This document shows positions 53,504 through 64,000 of a stretch of 64,000 nt of DNA, piece by piece. The notes beneath the pieces are model-generated. The model was not told the DNA's origin and searched no databases. It saw only the letters and a list, made by a program, of their open reading frames with translations. The stretch is from Eutreptiella sp. 'Long Island Sound 2002' (Eukaryota; Euglenozoa; Euglenophyceae; Eutreptiales; Eutreptiaceae): positions 27,571,771 through 27,635,770 of the forward strand of contig OZ038384.1 of NCBI GenBank assembly GCA_964036045.1. The letters are read 5' to 3'. The position numbers and the translations under genes are program-made. Position 1 is the first letter of the stretch, and each line of letters starts with the position of its first letter.

Positions 53504-54931
53504 TCAGGCTGGGATACCCTGGGCGTCCAGTGAGCGGGCCTCTAATTTCGCTTCGGGGGGGGCCTCGGCAGCTTTCTTTGGCTGGGGCTTCAAGTGTGGA
53601 TGGAGTTTCCAACACTGATCCGGGGTGTGCCAAGTGCTGCCACAGCCCTTGCAGGGGGGCCCCCCTTTCAGGCCCCGCTTTTTGGCCCCTGCAGGCGGTC
53701 GTAGGTGGGGATGCTTGCGGTAGCAAGTCTTCACCTTGTGTCCCTTGAAGCCGCAGAAACTACAGGGTGGTCCAGTCGTGGTGAGCTTTTGCCCAAAAAT
53801 ATTAATTTCCAGCTCCTCCTCAGGGGGCGCTGGTGGGCTGTCACTCTCTCCCTGTGCAGGGGGGGGGTACTCAGGATCCTGCACCAGGTTGTGGACCCCG
53901 GCAGGCGATGAGGAATACCCCTCGTCAGGGGGGCCTTTCTGCAGCTGGTTCACCTTGAACCGATGGTGCTGCCTCCGCAAATGAGCCAGGTGCCCATTGG
54001 TTTTTTCCTGCTGCTGGAAGTAGACCTTCACAAACAGGTACAGCCAGACATAGTCAAATGACCGACCGCACTAAGTTTGCTCTGCAATGACCTTTCGGGT
54101 CAAGTTAGAGTGCAGGCGGAGGGCGTCCAGCCAGTCCTTGCTGGCGTCCTCCAGGGTGACTCCTCCCCTCACCCTCTTGCCCCAATAGCAGAAATCCTCA
54201 CAGATCCCACTGGGTTGTTATGCTGTGCAATGAGCTGGCACCACAGTACTTTTGTAGGTATCCCTGAAGAGATCTACATTGGTCTTATTCCTCGCCTCGC
54301 ATTCCACCTCCTCCTTTACCTCCTTGTAGGAGATGCATCGGCGGAGATGGCGGTCCTCAATTGGGCCGGCGATCTTCCGGGGTATGGAGGCCAGGATTTC
54401 CACAATCCGGGCCTCCTCACCCAGGGCACACCCCACTGACCGTTCCCACCTTCTCGATTTCAGGAGGTAGTGCTGCACGGTTTCACCCTTTCCATCCCAC
54501 TTGGGACGGAGGTTGGCCCGCTGCAGGTCCCCAAGGGATGTGGGGTCCAGGTGAAGGTGGGCCTGATGACCATAGGCAACTGGCCCCGTGGTTGCCCAGA
54601 ATTGGTTGAAGGTAGTGGGGTTATCCACGGGGCTCGGGGCCGGGTCATCAGGAACTTCAGCAAAGGCCATACCCCAAGCAGGAATCCCTACTGGTTTCAC
54701 CTTCGGAAGTTGCTCACCCTCCTGCCATCTCAGGATTACCCTGGGGTCAAAATTTCCCCGACCATTAAAGTGCCGAGGGTGGAGTCCCTGAAGGTGACGC
54801 GTCTCGGCACAATAATGATGTGCTTGGGGGGGAGTCGAGGAGTATGGCTGATGCTGATGGGTGTGCTGATGAGCATATCCAGGGGGGGGTCCAGAGAAAC
54901 TGAATTCTGCACTTCGGGGACCATGGGGGGG
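53504..54931 (-). pseudogene. gag: gag of element E
   Basis: One reading frame from the F junction to TGA 53504-53506, interrupted by in-frame TAA near 54218 and TAG near 54065, with no frameshift. The first ~240 residues hold a His/Pro-rich start and a helical capsid-like part (WDGKGETVQHYLLKSRRW). The end carries two CCHC knuckles, CSFCGFKGHKVKTC and CKGCGSTWHTPDQC, both C-x2-C-x4-H-x4-C. Pol follows in the same frame after the TGA. Confidence 0.82.
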
Positions 54932-55729
54932 AGTAAGAAAAAGTGCTTTTCCATTGCTTTGAGGCATACTCTAGTTGTATTAGAGGTGCACTGAGCATCC
55001 ATGCATTTTTATCTTAGTATTGGTCCAACCAAAAGTGGTGATAACACATTTTGACCTATGGAACCAAACACCCAATCAGGATATGGAGTCGACCCCTTAA
55101 TCCCCTTTCAATGTGAAGTAAAACATCTTTTCCTGAGTTGACTGAGCACTGACATACCTAAAGTAGAGCCTATGAATTTATCTATGTTTTTCCATGAATT
55201 CTTAGCTATCCTAGTGGTATGCACCCTAGGGGGCTGGGCACCTCTTTTTGAGAGGTCCTGGGTTCAATTCCTGGTCAGCCTAGCTAAGTAGGAAGATCCC
55301 ATGTGACATGGCAGTGACCTCATCGCCACATACCATGCCACCTCAGCACATATGGGAGCCAAAACAAAGAGTGCACATCTCCTAAGATGGCACTATGGAG
55401 AGAGAGTGATCCTGAGGCAGTTTTCTAACTCTTTTCCTAAAACATTTCAGCTATCTTTGTGAATATGCATTCATTTGTGACCTGAGTTGCAGTTTCTGTG
55501 AATATCCAATCAGCTTTCACTGTTTACACTGCAGCCCTTCATGCTTTGATCCTGAATTACCTTCTCCTTGCATACTACTGGCTTGGGCTATCCTGGATTG
55601 ACTTGGCTTTACTGTATTTCAACAAACAAAAGCTTTTCATCATCCAAAACGAGCAGCAGGACACCCTACAGCAACAACAAGCAGCAGGAGAAGCAAAAAA
55701 ACAGTGCTGAAAACACTATAAACTTTTCT
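54932..55729 (+). repeat. 5' LTR of element F (798 bp)
   Basis: AGTAAGAAAAAG...AACTTTTCT, bounded on the right by the primer site and on the left by a switch from E coding. Its AG...CT ends match C. It contains a tRNA-like region at 55201-55288. Confidence 0.8.
55201..55288 (+). other. tRNA-like fold in the F LTR
   Basis: CTTAGCTA and TAGCTAAG form a perfect 8-bp closing stem. Inside are CTAG/CTAG, an ACCTC-TTTTTGA-GAGGT stem with a 7-base loop, and a T-arm-like CTGGG-TTCAATT-CCTGG containing the B-box-type GGTTCAATTCC. Extra bases between the arms make a functional tRNA unlikely. Confidence 0.4.
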
Positions 55730-55742
55730 GGTAGCAAGAGGC
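55730..55742 (+). promoter_or_regulatory. Primer binding site of F
   Basis: GGTAGCAAGAGG-like, matching the initiator tRNA-Met end with one extra A. The preceding T of the LTR completes TGG. Confidence 0.7.
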
Positions 55743-55827
55743 AGCCTGTCTCTGTGCACCGGCAGCGACCCCGCGCCGTACAACCAGTGCTCCGAGCAGG
55801 CAAATATAAGCAGAAGGGCGGATTAAG

Positions 55828-56394
55828 ATGGACCCAGGAAGAGTGGACGCCGATGTGAACACAGCGCCAGCGCCTGAGGCACCGGCAAGGCCGGCGCCTG
55901 ACGCTGTACCTTCGGTGGAGCCCTTACATGGGCCAGTGGATACGGCGGAGGACTCCCTGGATGGCCTCCAGACAGCCTTCGGGGCCCTGACGGTCGAGGA
56001 AGTGGTCTCTCAGCCTCAGCCTGTGAAGAGGAAGAGAGAGAACGAGAGCGAGAAGGATGCTGGAGAAGGAGCAGACGAAGGAGAGGAGCAAGGGCAAGAC
56101 CCGACGGATGTCCCTACCTTCGAAGGCGCACCAAGCGCTTCTGGCCTCCAAGCATCACCCTCTTTCATAACCACCACACTCCCAGCCGCCGGAACATCCA
56201 CCTCCACAACCAACCCGCCTATGGCAGAGGGCACAGGCTTTACTGGCATGCCTCACTACCCGGCCTATGGCATGGGCCCACCTACCACTGCGCTTCTTGA
56301 GGCAACTACGGCCAGTGAGCCGGTGGCTTCCAGCTCTGCGCCGCGATGGTATGCGGCTGACCATCCCCATCCACTCCACGCCACTGGAACCTAG
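55828..56394 (+). CDS. Upstream frame before gag of F (188 aa)
   Basis: ATG 55828 to TAG 56392-56394, directly abutting and in frame with the next ATG at 56395. Pro/Ala/Thr-rich with an acidic KRKRENESEKD stretch; no domain recognised. It may be the original N-terminal part of Gag, now separated by one stop, or a leader product. C has a shorter frame in the same place. Confidence 0.5.
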   Translation: MDPGRVDADVNTAPAPEAPARPAPDAVPSVEPLHGPVDTAEDSLDGLQTAFGALTVEEVVSQPQPVKRKRENESEKDAGEGADEGEEQGQDPTDVPTFEGAPSASGLQASPSFITTTLPAAGTSTSTTNPPMAEGTGFTGMPHYPAYGMGPPTTALLEATTASEPVASSSAPRWYAADHPHPLHATGT

Positions 56395-58329
56395 ATGGAA
56401 GTTCCTGGGTATGCTCCTGGGTATGCACCTGGGTATGCACCCTTGAGTGGGTTGAGGAAAGGACCAGAGTCTCTGGGAGGCAGGAGTAGAGGATCGGGAA
56501 GATCCTCCAACAGGTCCCTGACGCGGTCGGAGATCAATGAGGTGCTCCGAGGAGCCACTTCGCAAATCGTGAGCGACCTCACGCAAGAGATCAGGGAGAA
56601 ACTGCAGCCCCTGATGATCCCGTCCCATGCGTCACCTACGACGGTGGGAATGTCACCTCACCGAGTACAGGCTAACCACCTGGCGGCAGGGTTGACAAAT
56701 ACCCTGGGGAGCCTGAGGAGCCGACCGATGCCAACTCCTGCAGCAGTACCGAGAAGTCCATTCGTCCCGAGGACAGCCCAGCCGCCCTACAGCCACGTGA
56801 CGAACTCGACGAGGGCCGAGCTGGACCAGCTGGGGCTGACAGCCCTAAGGGCTATGGTGGACGTGGAGCCTTATGGCTCCAGTGATCCAGGCGGAGACCC
56901 CTCCGATGATGGGCCGCCGTCGATGACTTCTTCTTCGCCATCGGATGACGAAGACCCTGAGGACCCCGAGGACCCCAAGGGTAAGAAGAAGAAGAAGAAG
57001 AAGAAGAAGACCCGACGCCCTGAAGGACGCCGAGCTCAGGAGGCGAAGGCTATTGCCACCTCCAAGATAGTGGTGAACCTGCCTGAGTTCACAGGCAAGG
57101 ACCTCAGCGAGTTCGCTGAGAACTTCGGCCGGTTCCTACGACTGACCGGCCAAACCCACGCGAGTGGGCAAGTGAAGTGCGACCTGCTCCTGCAGTGCTG
57201 CAAGACCAAATACCTGGAGAAGCAGGTCAGGCAGATCGTCACTAACTCCGCCACCTTTGCCGATGTGTTGGTTGCCCTGGAGAGACAGTACCCAACCTAC
57301 GAGACCGCCGTCTCCATCAGGGCCGAGATCCAGAACCTGCCCGTCCTGCCCGACAACCCCAAACCCGGCAGGGTCTCCGAGCTGTTGGCGGACCTGGACC
57401 ACTGGGCTGGACGACTGACGCCCGGTTCCTACAGCAGCGACGACCTGCTGTTCTGGTTGTGCGCCAAGCTCCCCCGAGAGCTATGGGACGAGTGCCATCT
57501 CACGGCTGAGCGCAAGGCTAGATCCCTCCGCTACGAGGATCTATGCGTGCTGCTCCTGGAGATGGCGCTGGAGAAGGAGAGCGACCAGCACCTGAACAAG
57601 TACCGACCTGGTGGTGGAGGTTCTGGAGGCAAAGGGTACCAAGGGTCCCGACCTGGGCAGGGGACTACCCCCAAACACGCCCACGCCCGCCTAATGGAGA
57701 ACGTGAAGGAGCTATTCTGGTGTGATGCCAGAGATGAGCAGGGTCACCTGCAGCACACCTCTGACTGCGAGCAGCGAGACTGCTTCGTCGTCCAGGGGAA
57801 GCAGCAGGAGAAGATCACCGGCGCCAAAGTCAAGCTGCCGGATCATTACCGCTGCACCATCACGTGTGCATTCTGCGGTAAGCGGAAGCACTATGAGGAT
57901 GAGTGCTACCATAAGCAGCGCCTATCGGCGAAGCTTAAGGGGGAAGATCCTGGCAAAAGCTCAGGCAAAGGTGGAGGCAAGGCCAAAGGCAACGACTCCG
58001 GCAAGGGCAAGTCGAAAGGACGTGGTCAAGGTGGTCAAGACAAGGGTCAAGGTGGACGAGGAGGAGGCGCTAACCGCCGGAACGACAACAAGAACAAGGA
58101 CAAGAACGGAGGTAACCCCAACCCTAATCCAGGGGGGAACTCCGAGCCCTCTGGAGGGCAGTCTGGACCTACCACACGCTCACAGACGCAGGCCCAGCAA
58201 GAACAAGGAGCCAAGCGTGAGCATGAAGGTGGTGATGACGGCAACGCCAAGAAGAGAAGCCGTTTCATGAGGATGGCCCGCAAATTGCGGAACAAGGGGT
58301 TCGAGGTGACCTGTCCCGCGGAATTCTGA
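56395..58329 (+). CDS. gag: Gag polyprotein of element F (644 aa)
   Basis: Particle protein. Begins with three GYAP repeats (12-bp tandem), then a Ser/Arg-rich segment, a poly-Lys run near residue 200 and a capsid-like domain about residues 220-405 (KIVVNLPEFTGKDLSEFAENF, AVSIRAEIQNLPVLP), aligned with C Gag. Zinc knuckle CAFCGKRKHYEDEC at 57865-57906. The Gly/Lys-rich tail is probably RNA binding. It ends TGA 58327-58329, followed by CGG, with protease open in the same frame. The start at 56395 could be replaced by 55828 if the TAG between them is read through. Confidence 0.88.
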   Translation: MEVPGYAPGYAPGYAPLSGLRKGPESLGGRSRGSGRSSNRSLTRSEINEVLRGATSQIVSDLTQEIREKLQPLMIPSHASPTTVGMSPHRVQANHLAAGLTNTLGSLRSRPMPTPAAVPRSPFVPRTAQPPYSHVTNSTRAELDQLGLTALRAMVDVEPYGSSDPGGDPSDDGPPSMTSSSPSDDEDPEDPEDPKGKKKKKKKKKTRRPEGRRAQEAKAIATSKIVVNLPEFTGKDLSEFAENFGRFLRLTGQTHASGQVKCDLLLQCCKTKYLEKQVRQIVTNSATFADVLVALERQYPTYETAVSIRAEIQNLPVLPDNPKPGRVSELLADLDHWAGRLTPGSYSSDDLLFWLCAKLPRELWDECHLTAERKARSLRYEDLCVLLLEMALEKESDQHLNKYRPGGGGSGGKGYQGSRPGQGTTPKHAHARLMENVKELFWCDARDEQGHLQHTSDCEQRDCFVVQGKQQEKITGAKVKLPDHYRCTITCAFCGKRKHYEDECYHKQRLSAKLKGEDPGKSSGKGGGKAKGNDSGKGKSKGRGQGGQDKGQGGRGGGANRRNDNKNKDKNGGNPNPNPGGNSEPSGGQSGPTTRSQTQAQQEQGAKREHEGGDDGNAKKRSRFMRMARKLRNKGFEVTCPAEF

Positions 58330-61300
58330 CGGGGACGCTCTGGTGGCACCCAAGACCTGGTGTTTTGGGTACGTATCCGACTAGGGGGACGTGAATACCT
58401 GGGGGTACTGGATACTGGCGCCACAATATCTATAGTGGCCAAGAAAATTTTACCTTGTGGGAGCCTGAAGAACACCATGACCACCGCCGCTATACGCATG
58501 TAGGATGGACATGTGGTGCACAGCTGCGGGGACTGTGAAGTGGAGGTACCTATGGGCTCTCGAACTATCGCCCATCGGTTCTATGTGATGGACACTGAGG
58601 CCTTCGACTTTGTACTGGGTACTGACTTCTTCGTGCAGCACTCCCAGATACAATCCCTGACGCTGCAAGCGCCCTACCTCCTGTACGTGGACCACGGCAG
58701 TGGCAGAGAGTCTGTGCCACTGGAGCAGTCGGAACATACCTCGAGTTACCTGAGACTATCGAAGGAGGAGCCCTCGAACATGATGGCGGCCTCCAAAACT
58801 GAGGACTATCAACTACTGGGGGAAGTCCTAGACCAAGGTCTGAAGGAGTTGGGTTACTCTCGAGGAGACCTAAGTGTGGAGCTGTTCGCCAGCGACAAAC
58901 AGCATTAATGGACCTATACTGCAGCAAGGGGAAGAACTGCAGCCACAAATTTTACTGGCCCTCTTTCGGGATGGCCTACGGGAACCCCAGATTCAGTGAA
59001 CTGGGGAAGGTGCTGACCAAGGTGGCCTTGGAACGTTCCCGTATGGTCCTGTGTTCCCCCGATCGGGGAGCCCATGGGGGCAACGAGTACTGGCGAACCC
59101 TCCTTGACAAGCTGACTATCAGCTCGATGCGATTACCTGATGAGGCCATCTACGTGCCTCTGGGACGCAAGACGCCCATTGGGAAGCCCGGATGGGGGAG
59201 TATGCTCAGCGTGGTGGACGGAAGTCTTACCACCATCCCCTGGGAAGACCTGGACCCTACTCTGGTCCAGGCTATACAACGAGAAAGCGATGGACTCGCC
59301 TTGGGTGACTTGAAGGATCGCCTGCGACCTCAAGATGCTGTTGAAACTACACCCGGAGGAGATGAGTACGTCGTGACTGACACCAACGCCCCCAACTCTC
59401 CCTGTCATGTACCTGTTCCTGATGGAGTCTCTGAGTGTGGACTATCTGAGCTACCTAGCTCTATCCACTCAGACGACGAAACTGAGCACGACGCCTTCTT
59501 CGTGCAGACCGCGGTGGAGGAAGTGGAGAACGCCGAGTACGTCGCCCCACTAAAACCCCTACTCTCCATGAGGGTGGAAGACCCCGTGGATGAAGAGCTG
59601 GACCCTAGATCCAGGCTCAGGTAGTATGTGGATTCCAAGAGGAAGTTGGTGGCGAAAAAGCTATGCTACGCGAAGCCTACCTGCAGCTCGTGGCCACTGA
59701 AGCAAGGACGTATGGGAGACCTATCCCAATTGAAGGAGGACCTCGAACAGAAGATCACCACCTGGCAAAGGGAGGTAGATCTCAAGCTCATGAAGAGCGT
59801 GTGGGGCGCCCATGTGAGGACCCCAGAGGAGGACGACCTCTCGGAGGAATGTGTATGTGAACCCCCTCGAGCGTGCCTATGTTGCCATCGTCCACCGGAG
59901 ATGGTCGAGCAAGATCTTCTATATGCCTACCAAGGGCTGAAGGATGCTACAGCGGGCGAAGAGTCGGTGGAGGACCACCTCCCGAGGTCTATCCAAGGGG
60001 CAAGCAACTTACACTCCGACGAGGACATGGAGGACAAGATCAAGGTACTGGACCCGCGGGTACAGAAGCTGATAAGGACCTATCTGGAGGTGTTCGGAGA
60101 ACTACCCCCTCCAGCCTCATGCGACAAGCTGGTACAGATGGACCTCAAGCTGAAACCCGAGTTCGTGGGTCACAAGATCCGGAGGAGACCCTATCCAGCT
60201 TCTAAAGAGCAGGCCGACGAGATTGAGCGACAGATACAAGAGTGTATTGACGCTGGCCTAGTCCTGGAGTACAAGGACGGGGACTACCCCCTACACTGCA
60301 GCCCCTGTTTCCTGGTGGCTAAACCTGGGTCTACAGCCAAACGGCTGGTAGTGGACTATGGAGAGCTGAACAAGAAGACGCTGAACCACTCAGGGTCCAT
60401 TCCCAATATGGAGTCTACCCTGGAGAAGATAGCCTCCTGTCGCTACAAGACCAAGATGGACAAGCGAAGTTGATTCTGGCAAGTGGACCTGACGCCCAAC
60501 GCGCAGGAACTACTGGCCTTCATCACCCCTCAGGGGAGGGTATTCAAGTGGAAGGTCATGCCATTCGGCGTGGCTAACGCACCCGCTCTGTTCCAAGAGC
60601 TGATGAACAAGATCTTGTCCATCCTCCGAAGGAGACCTAAGGTGCAGGAGCTCATATCCCGTGGGGCCCAGATGGAGGCTCACATCGACGATGTATGCCT
60701 CGGGACCAATACCCAGGAGGATCACCTAATCCTCTTGGGTGAGTTCTTTGCGGTCTGCCAGGAGAACCACACACGACTCAAGCTGGAGAAGTGTGAGTTC
60801 ATGCAGGAGACCATGCAGTACTTGGGGTTTGACGTTGGCTATGGGTGGTGGACCCCAGCGGCCTCTAAGGCCAAACCCCTGATGGATGCCAAGGTACGAC
60901 AGGAAGACCCCAAGAAAGGACTTCATGATGTACGCAGTTTCATTGGGGCGTGCAACTTCTATCGCCGCCACATCAAATACTTCACCTACACCAGCGCTGT
61001 ACTGACTGACTTGATCAATAAGAGTACTACTTGGCGCTGTGGCCCAAAAGAGCAACAAGCGTTTGACGAGCTCAAAGACAAGGTAGCCAACGCTAAGTGC
61101 TTGGGCGTGCCTAGGGCACAAGGGGAGATTATCCTGGTGACCGACGCCAGCAATGTGGGCGGTGGTGGAACGTTGTTCCAATGGCAAGCACTAGAGAAGG
61201 AGGAGTTCGACTCGGCCATTTCCCAATGGGGGACGGAAGGTCTCCACCGAGATGGAACCCTCAAGCACAGCTACCCTGACGACAAGTGGGTCCTAGTACC

Positions 61301-63257
61301 TCTGGGCCACTGGAACTGGAAGTGGAACCAGGCCAGGGGGAACTACTCCACCTATGAGCAGGAACTGCTCGCGGGTATGCTGGTGCTATCCTCACAAGCA
61401 CGACTGTTGGGGAGTAACCCTGTGGTCTGGCTATGCGACCAACAACCGGTCCGCAGTTTCCATAAGGGTCCCCCACCTGAGAAGGCCAAGCTACGGCGCT
61501 GGTGGACCTACCTCAGTCAACTACGGCTGACGGTACACCATATCCAGGGAGTGAAGAACGAGTGTGCCGACTACATCAGCCGCAACAACTTCGACGCCCT
61601 GATTGGTGCCCGGTCTGAAGCGCTGGCTAAGGAGGCGTTCAGCCGTATGGACGTACATCTGGACCTGAACATGACCATGATACGCCCCCTGGATGGACTC
61701 CAACAATCGGAGTACCTACAGGAGTTTGGGGATATCTACCGGCGCCTGGAGAAACGCCTTGAGCCCCTCCTGGTCAACCAAGACCAGTGGAAGCGGGACA
61801 AGAGCTACCTCTGGCACGAGGACCGCATCGTGGTTCCTAGTGACCGAGTCCCAGCGCTGCTGAAGTGGACCCATGAGTCCAGTGGTCATGTGGGTGCTGA
61901 CCGTACCCTGAGGCTGTTCAAGCAGTGGTTCCACACTACGTGGACTGACGACCAAATGCGGAAGACACTCCAGCCTATCGTGGACAAGTGCCCGTGCAGG
62001 TCCTGTAAACCAGGGGACATCAGGGACAGAGGTCTCTACTCGACCTTGCCCATCCCACACTGTGCCAACAGTGTTCTATACGTGGACTACACGGAGATGC
62101 CGAAGTTCGGGGGCTATGACTTCGCCCTCGTGGTAACCTGTGGGTTGACCAGGTTTACCAGGGTGTTCCCATGTACCAAGCACATTACCGGAGAGGAGAC
62201 TATCAAGATACTCCTGGAGGAGTGGTTTTGTGTCTATGGGGCGCCCAAGGAGATCAACTCCGATGAGGACGTACGAGTACGCTCAGATACTGACTGGTAC
62301 AAGAGGGTCCTGAGATCCCTCAATGTCCAGGTGTCTACGGGGATTCCCTACTCTCAAACGAGCAACCCCCTATGTGAGCGACAGATTCGTGTCCTGAAGG
62401 AGAACGTCAGGATATGGTGCAAAACTGAACGCACCAGAGACTGGGTGAGACTACTCCCCGTCATATCCTTGATGATGAACTCCCAAGAGAGTTCAGCTAC
62501 TGGCTACTCGCCACATGAGCTATTCATGGGGCGCCCGGCATGGTTCCTACATGCCCCCTATCCAGAGGACACCCATTCTTCTGTGGGTGAATGGGTCCAA
62601 GAGCAACAAGCGAAGGTGGACAAGGCCAAGGCTATGCTCCAGAGAGTGAGGGAGCGTCAGTGGAACAAGAAGAACAAGCACCGTGTACCGGCCACCTACC
62701 AAGAGGGGGACTGGGTGCTGGTGCACCACAGTCGACTACCCGCCTGGCCACGCTCTACCAGCGATGACCCATACTTCGGGCCATACAAGATCCTATCTGT
62801 GGATGGACACCGTATCACCGTGCGGTGTTCTCCCTGTCTAGGGGGGACCCTGGTGTGCGCTGCTCAACACCTGAAGCGCTACCATGATCCTGAAGACCTC
62901 TGTGGGGAGGAGTGGGAGCTGAACGACGAGGAAATCGCCGCTCTGGACCTACAAGGGGCTGCCAGCCCTATGGAAGTTGAAGGTGAACTCCCCGACATGA
63001 ACGCCGAGGAGATGGCTAAGGAGGGCTTCTACCTGGTGAAGTCTGTCCTACGCCACCGCTATCGCCAGGGTTGGCGCTTCCTCACCCTCTGGGAAGGGTT
63101 TGGAGTCGAAGAGGCCACCTGGGAGCCCTTCTCTGCATTTGTTCTACCTGAGGGACGCCTGAACTCAGTTCTGGTTGACTACTTGTCCCAGAACAACCTT
63201 GGTGAGTTGCTGAGGCTCGCTGAGACGCTTGCCTCCAAGACTAAAGCTAGGGACTGA
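58330..63257 (+). pseudogene. pol: pol of element F (protease to chromodomain), several lesions
   Basis: Protease LDTGAT with Asp at 58411-58413. TAG 58501-58503 lies within protease. A 1-base deletion near 58903 falls between VELFAS and the rest of the module. The module second half has NPRF (58983-58994) for NPPF. TAG 59622-59624 lies in the linker and TGA 60471-60473 in RT, where C has Gly. RT has HIDD at 60681-60692, as in C. RNase H is complete. The integrase zinc region CPCRSC is intact; the acidic residues (VDYTEM, SDEDV, CERQ) are present. The C-terminus is chromodomain-like (WRFLTLWEGF...EATWEP). It ends TGA 63255-63257. From 60474 on, 928 codons are open. Confidence 0.93.
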
Positions 63258-64000
63258 ACCTTACCCTTACCTGCCAAAGCGTATGTGTGAGTGTGCTAGT
63301 CCTAAGGTCCTGAGAGCAAGCCGCAGAAGTGGTGTCCTAATTATACCCAAGTCTGCGCCCTTGCTGAACCTGGAGGGTTGGCTTATTGATGCCACGGGGT
63401 ACGCCCCGGGTCTCCCCTCCCCTATGCGCCCAATTTCTGTGCTGGCGCAAAACCTTGGGGGAATACCCAGCGTGCTAATCGAGGTATTGTTTTCCCTACC
63501 TATTTGTCTACTACAGGGAGGGGTGGCCAAAAGCTATGAAGGCATGCAAAACGCCTGTTTGCTATGTGGCCAAAACACTGACCTAACCACTGCCACAGCC
63601 CACCAACCCCGCTAAAATTGCAGGAAAAGGGTGGGACAGTGACACACGCACTACAGGTCCTACACACCCTACAGTGGCACCATCCTGGTGGGCGAGCACA
63701 CGGCAACTGGCTCTAGCCCCCACTCAGGACTACCACTCCTACACGCACACTCTACTGGGCGTTGCGAAGATGAAGGTCTCTTGGGTCCTAGCGACCCTCC
63801 TGTGAAATGACAAGAGAACACAGCGCTGCTAAGCAACTGTGGCCTAACAGGGGACGCCACAACGCGTTTCCCCTGCTAGGGCTTGGAGGGAAGGAGTGCT
63901 CTCGTGTGCAAGGCGCAGATGTCAATGAAGTCGGACTCCCTGCTCTGCCACAGGCGGAGCGGAGTTACTTGTTTGTGTGATCTGCGCCCCTGTTTAGCAG
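63258..64000 (+). other. 3' untranslated region of element F, start
   Basis: Begins right after the pol stop and is almost identical to C 45303 onward for about 670 bp, then diverges. The overlapping open frame 63229-63615 reflects this nucleotide identity and is not evidence of a protein. Confidence 0.8.

Larger units (their letters stand above)
48760..54931 (-). mobile_element. Element E: decayed Ty3/gypsy element, both ends lost
   Basis: Minus strand: gag from about 54931 down to 53504, then pol with protease, module, RT and RNase H, ending near 48760. The 5' end is cut by the LTR of F at 54932 and the 3' end abuts D. No LTR of its own is visible. It is a third family, related to A/B in RNase H (WAYPAG after the DEMSR motif). 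Confidence 0.85.
54932..64000 (+). mobile_element. Element F: chromovirus-like LTR retrotransposon related to C, 3' end outside window
   Basis: 5' LTR, primer site, upstream frame, gag, pol and part of the 3' region. Coding is colinear with C, but the LTR is unrelated apart from the terminal AGTAAGAAAAAG and CTTTTCT. It is inserted at a G run at the gag start of E. Its 3' LTR and right target duplication lie beyond 64000. Pol has three nonsense codons and one indel. Confidence 0.92.

Noticed and set aside
55201-55288. A functional tRNA gene
   Set aside because: There are extra bases between D-like and anticodon-like arms and before the closing stem, and two wobble pairs in the T-like stem; it sits inside an LTR.

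Overview
This window is almost entirely transposable-element DNA from a eukaryotic nuclear genome. I find no host protein gene, rRNA gene or convincing tRNA gene. The elements are Ty3/gypsy-type LTR retrotransposons (order protease, reverse transcriptase, RNase H, integrase). Those that reach a C-terminus end in a chromodomain-like segment, so they are chromovirus-like. Primer sites match the 3' end of initiator tRNA-Met. The host is probably a protist. An alveolate such as a perkinsid or dinoflagellate is my guess from the general look of the Pol proteins; it is weak inference and not shown by the sequence.

Layout: (1) 1-6251, 3' part of element A (+), cut by the window start, with its 3' LTR. 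(2) 6252-7036, flank. (3) 7037-17801, complete element B (+), nearly identical to A, with 532-bp LTRs and target duplication ACCCG. (4) 17807-20781, flank and a degraded repeat here called R, in + orientation. (5) 20782-24145, a GC-rich tandem array of about eight 419-bp units, each a dimer of two related ~210-bp halves. (6) 24880 to about 31 kb, decayed element G (-), 3'-truncated. (7) About 31.6-35.1 kb, a second copy of R in - orientation, split by H (32122-34524), a non-autonomous LTR element with target duplication CATGG. (8) 35.2-48.76 kb, element D (+, decayed), split by complete element C (37208-48290) with target duplication TATTG. C has open gag and pol frames. (9) 48.76-54.93 kb, decayed element E (-). 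(10) 54932-64000, element F (+), a relative of C with several stops, cut by the window end.

How the genes work together: Gag builds the particle; Pol supplies protease, reverse transcriptase, RNase H and integrase; LTRs, primer site and polypurine tract carry the replication signals. Two features recur across otherwise different families. First, gag ends at a single UAG or UGA and pol continues in the same frame (B, C, E, F, G), which points to stop-codon readthrough as the way Gag-Pol is made. Second, between protease and reverse transcriptase all families carry a ~120-residue module with an FAS/FAN motif, an NPPF motif and a later hydrophobic-P-W motif. It resembles the motif IV region of N6-adenine methyltransferases; it is intact in B and C and degenerate in E, F and G.

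In B and G the gag frame begins inside the 5' LTR and reads through the primer binding site. Nested insertions, LTR identity and intactness give a relative chronology: R, D, E and G are old, H is intermediate, and A, B and C are young.
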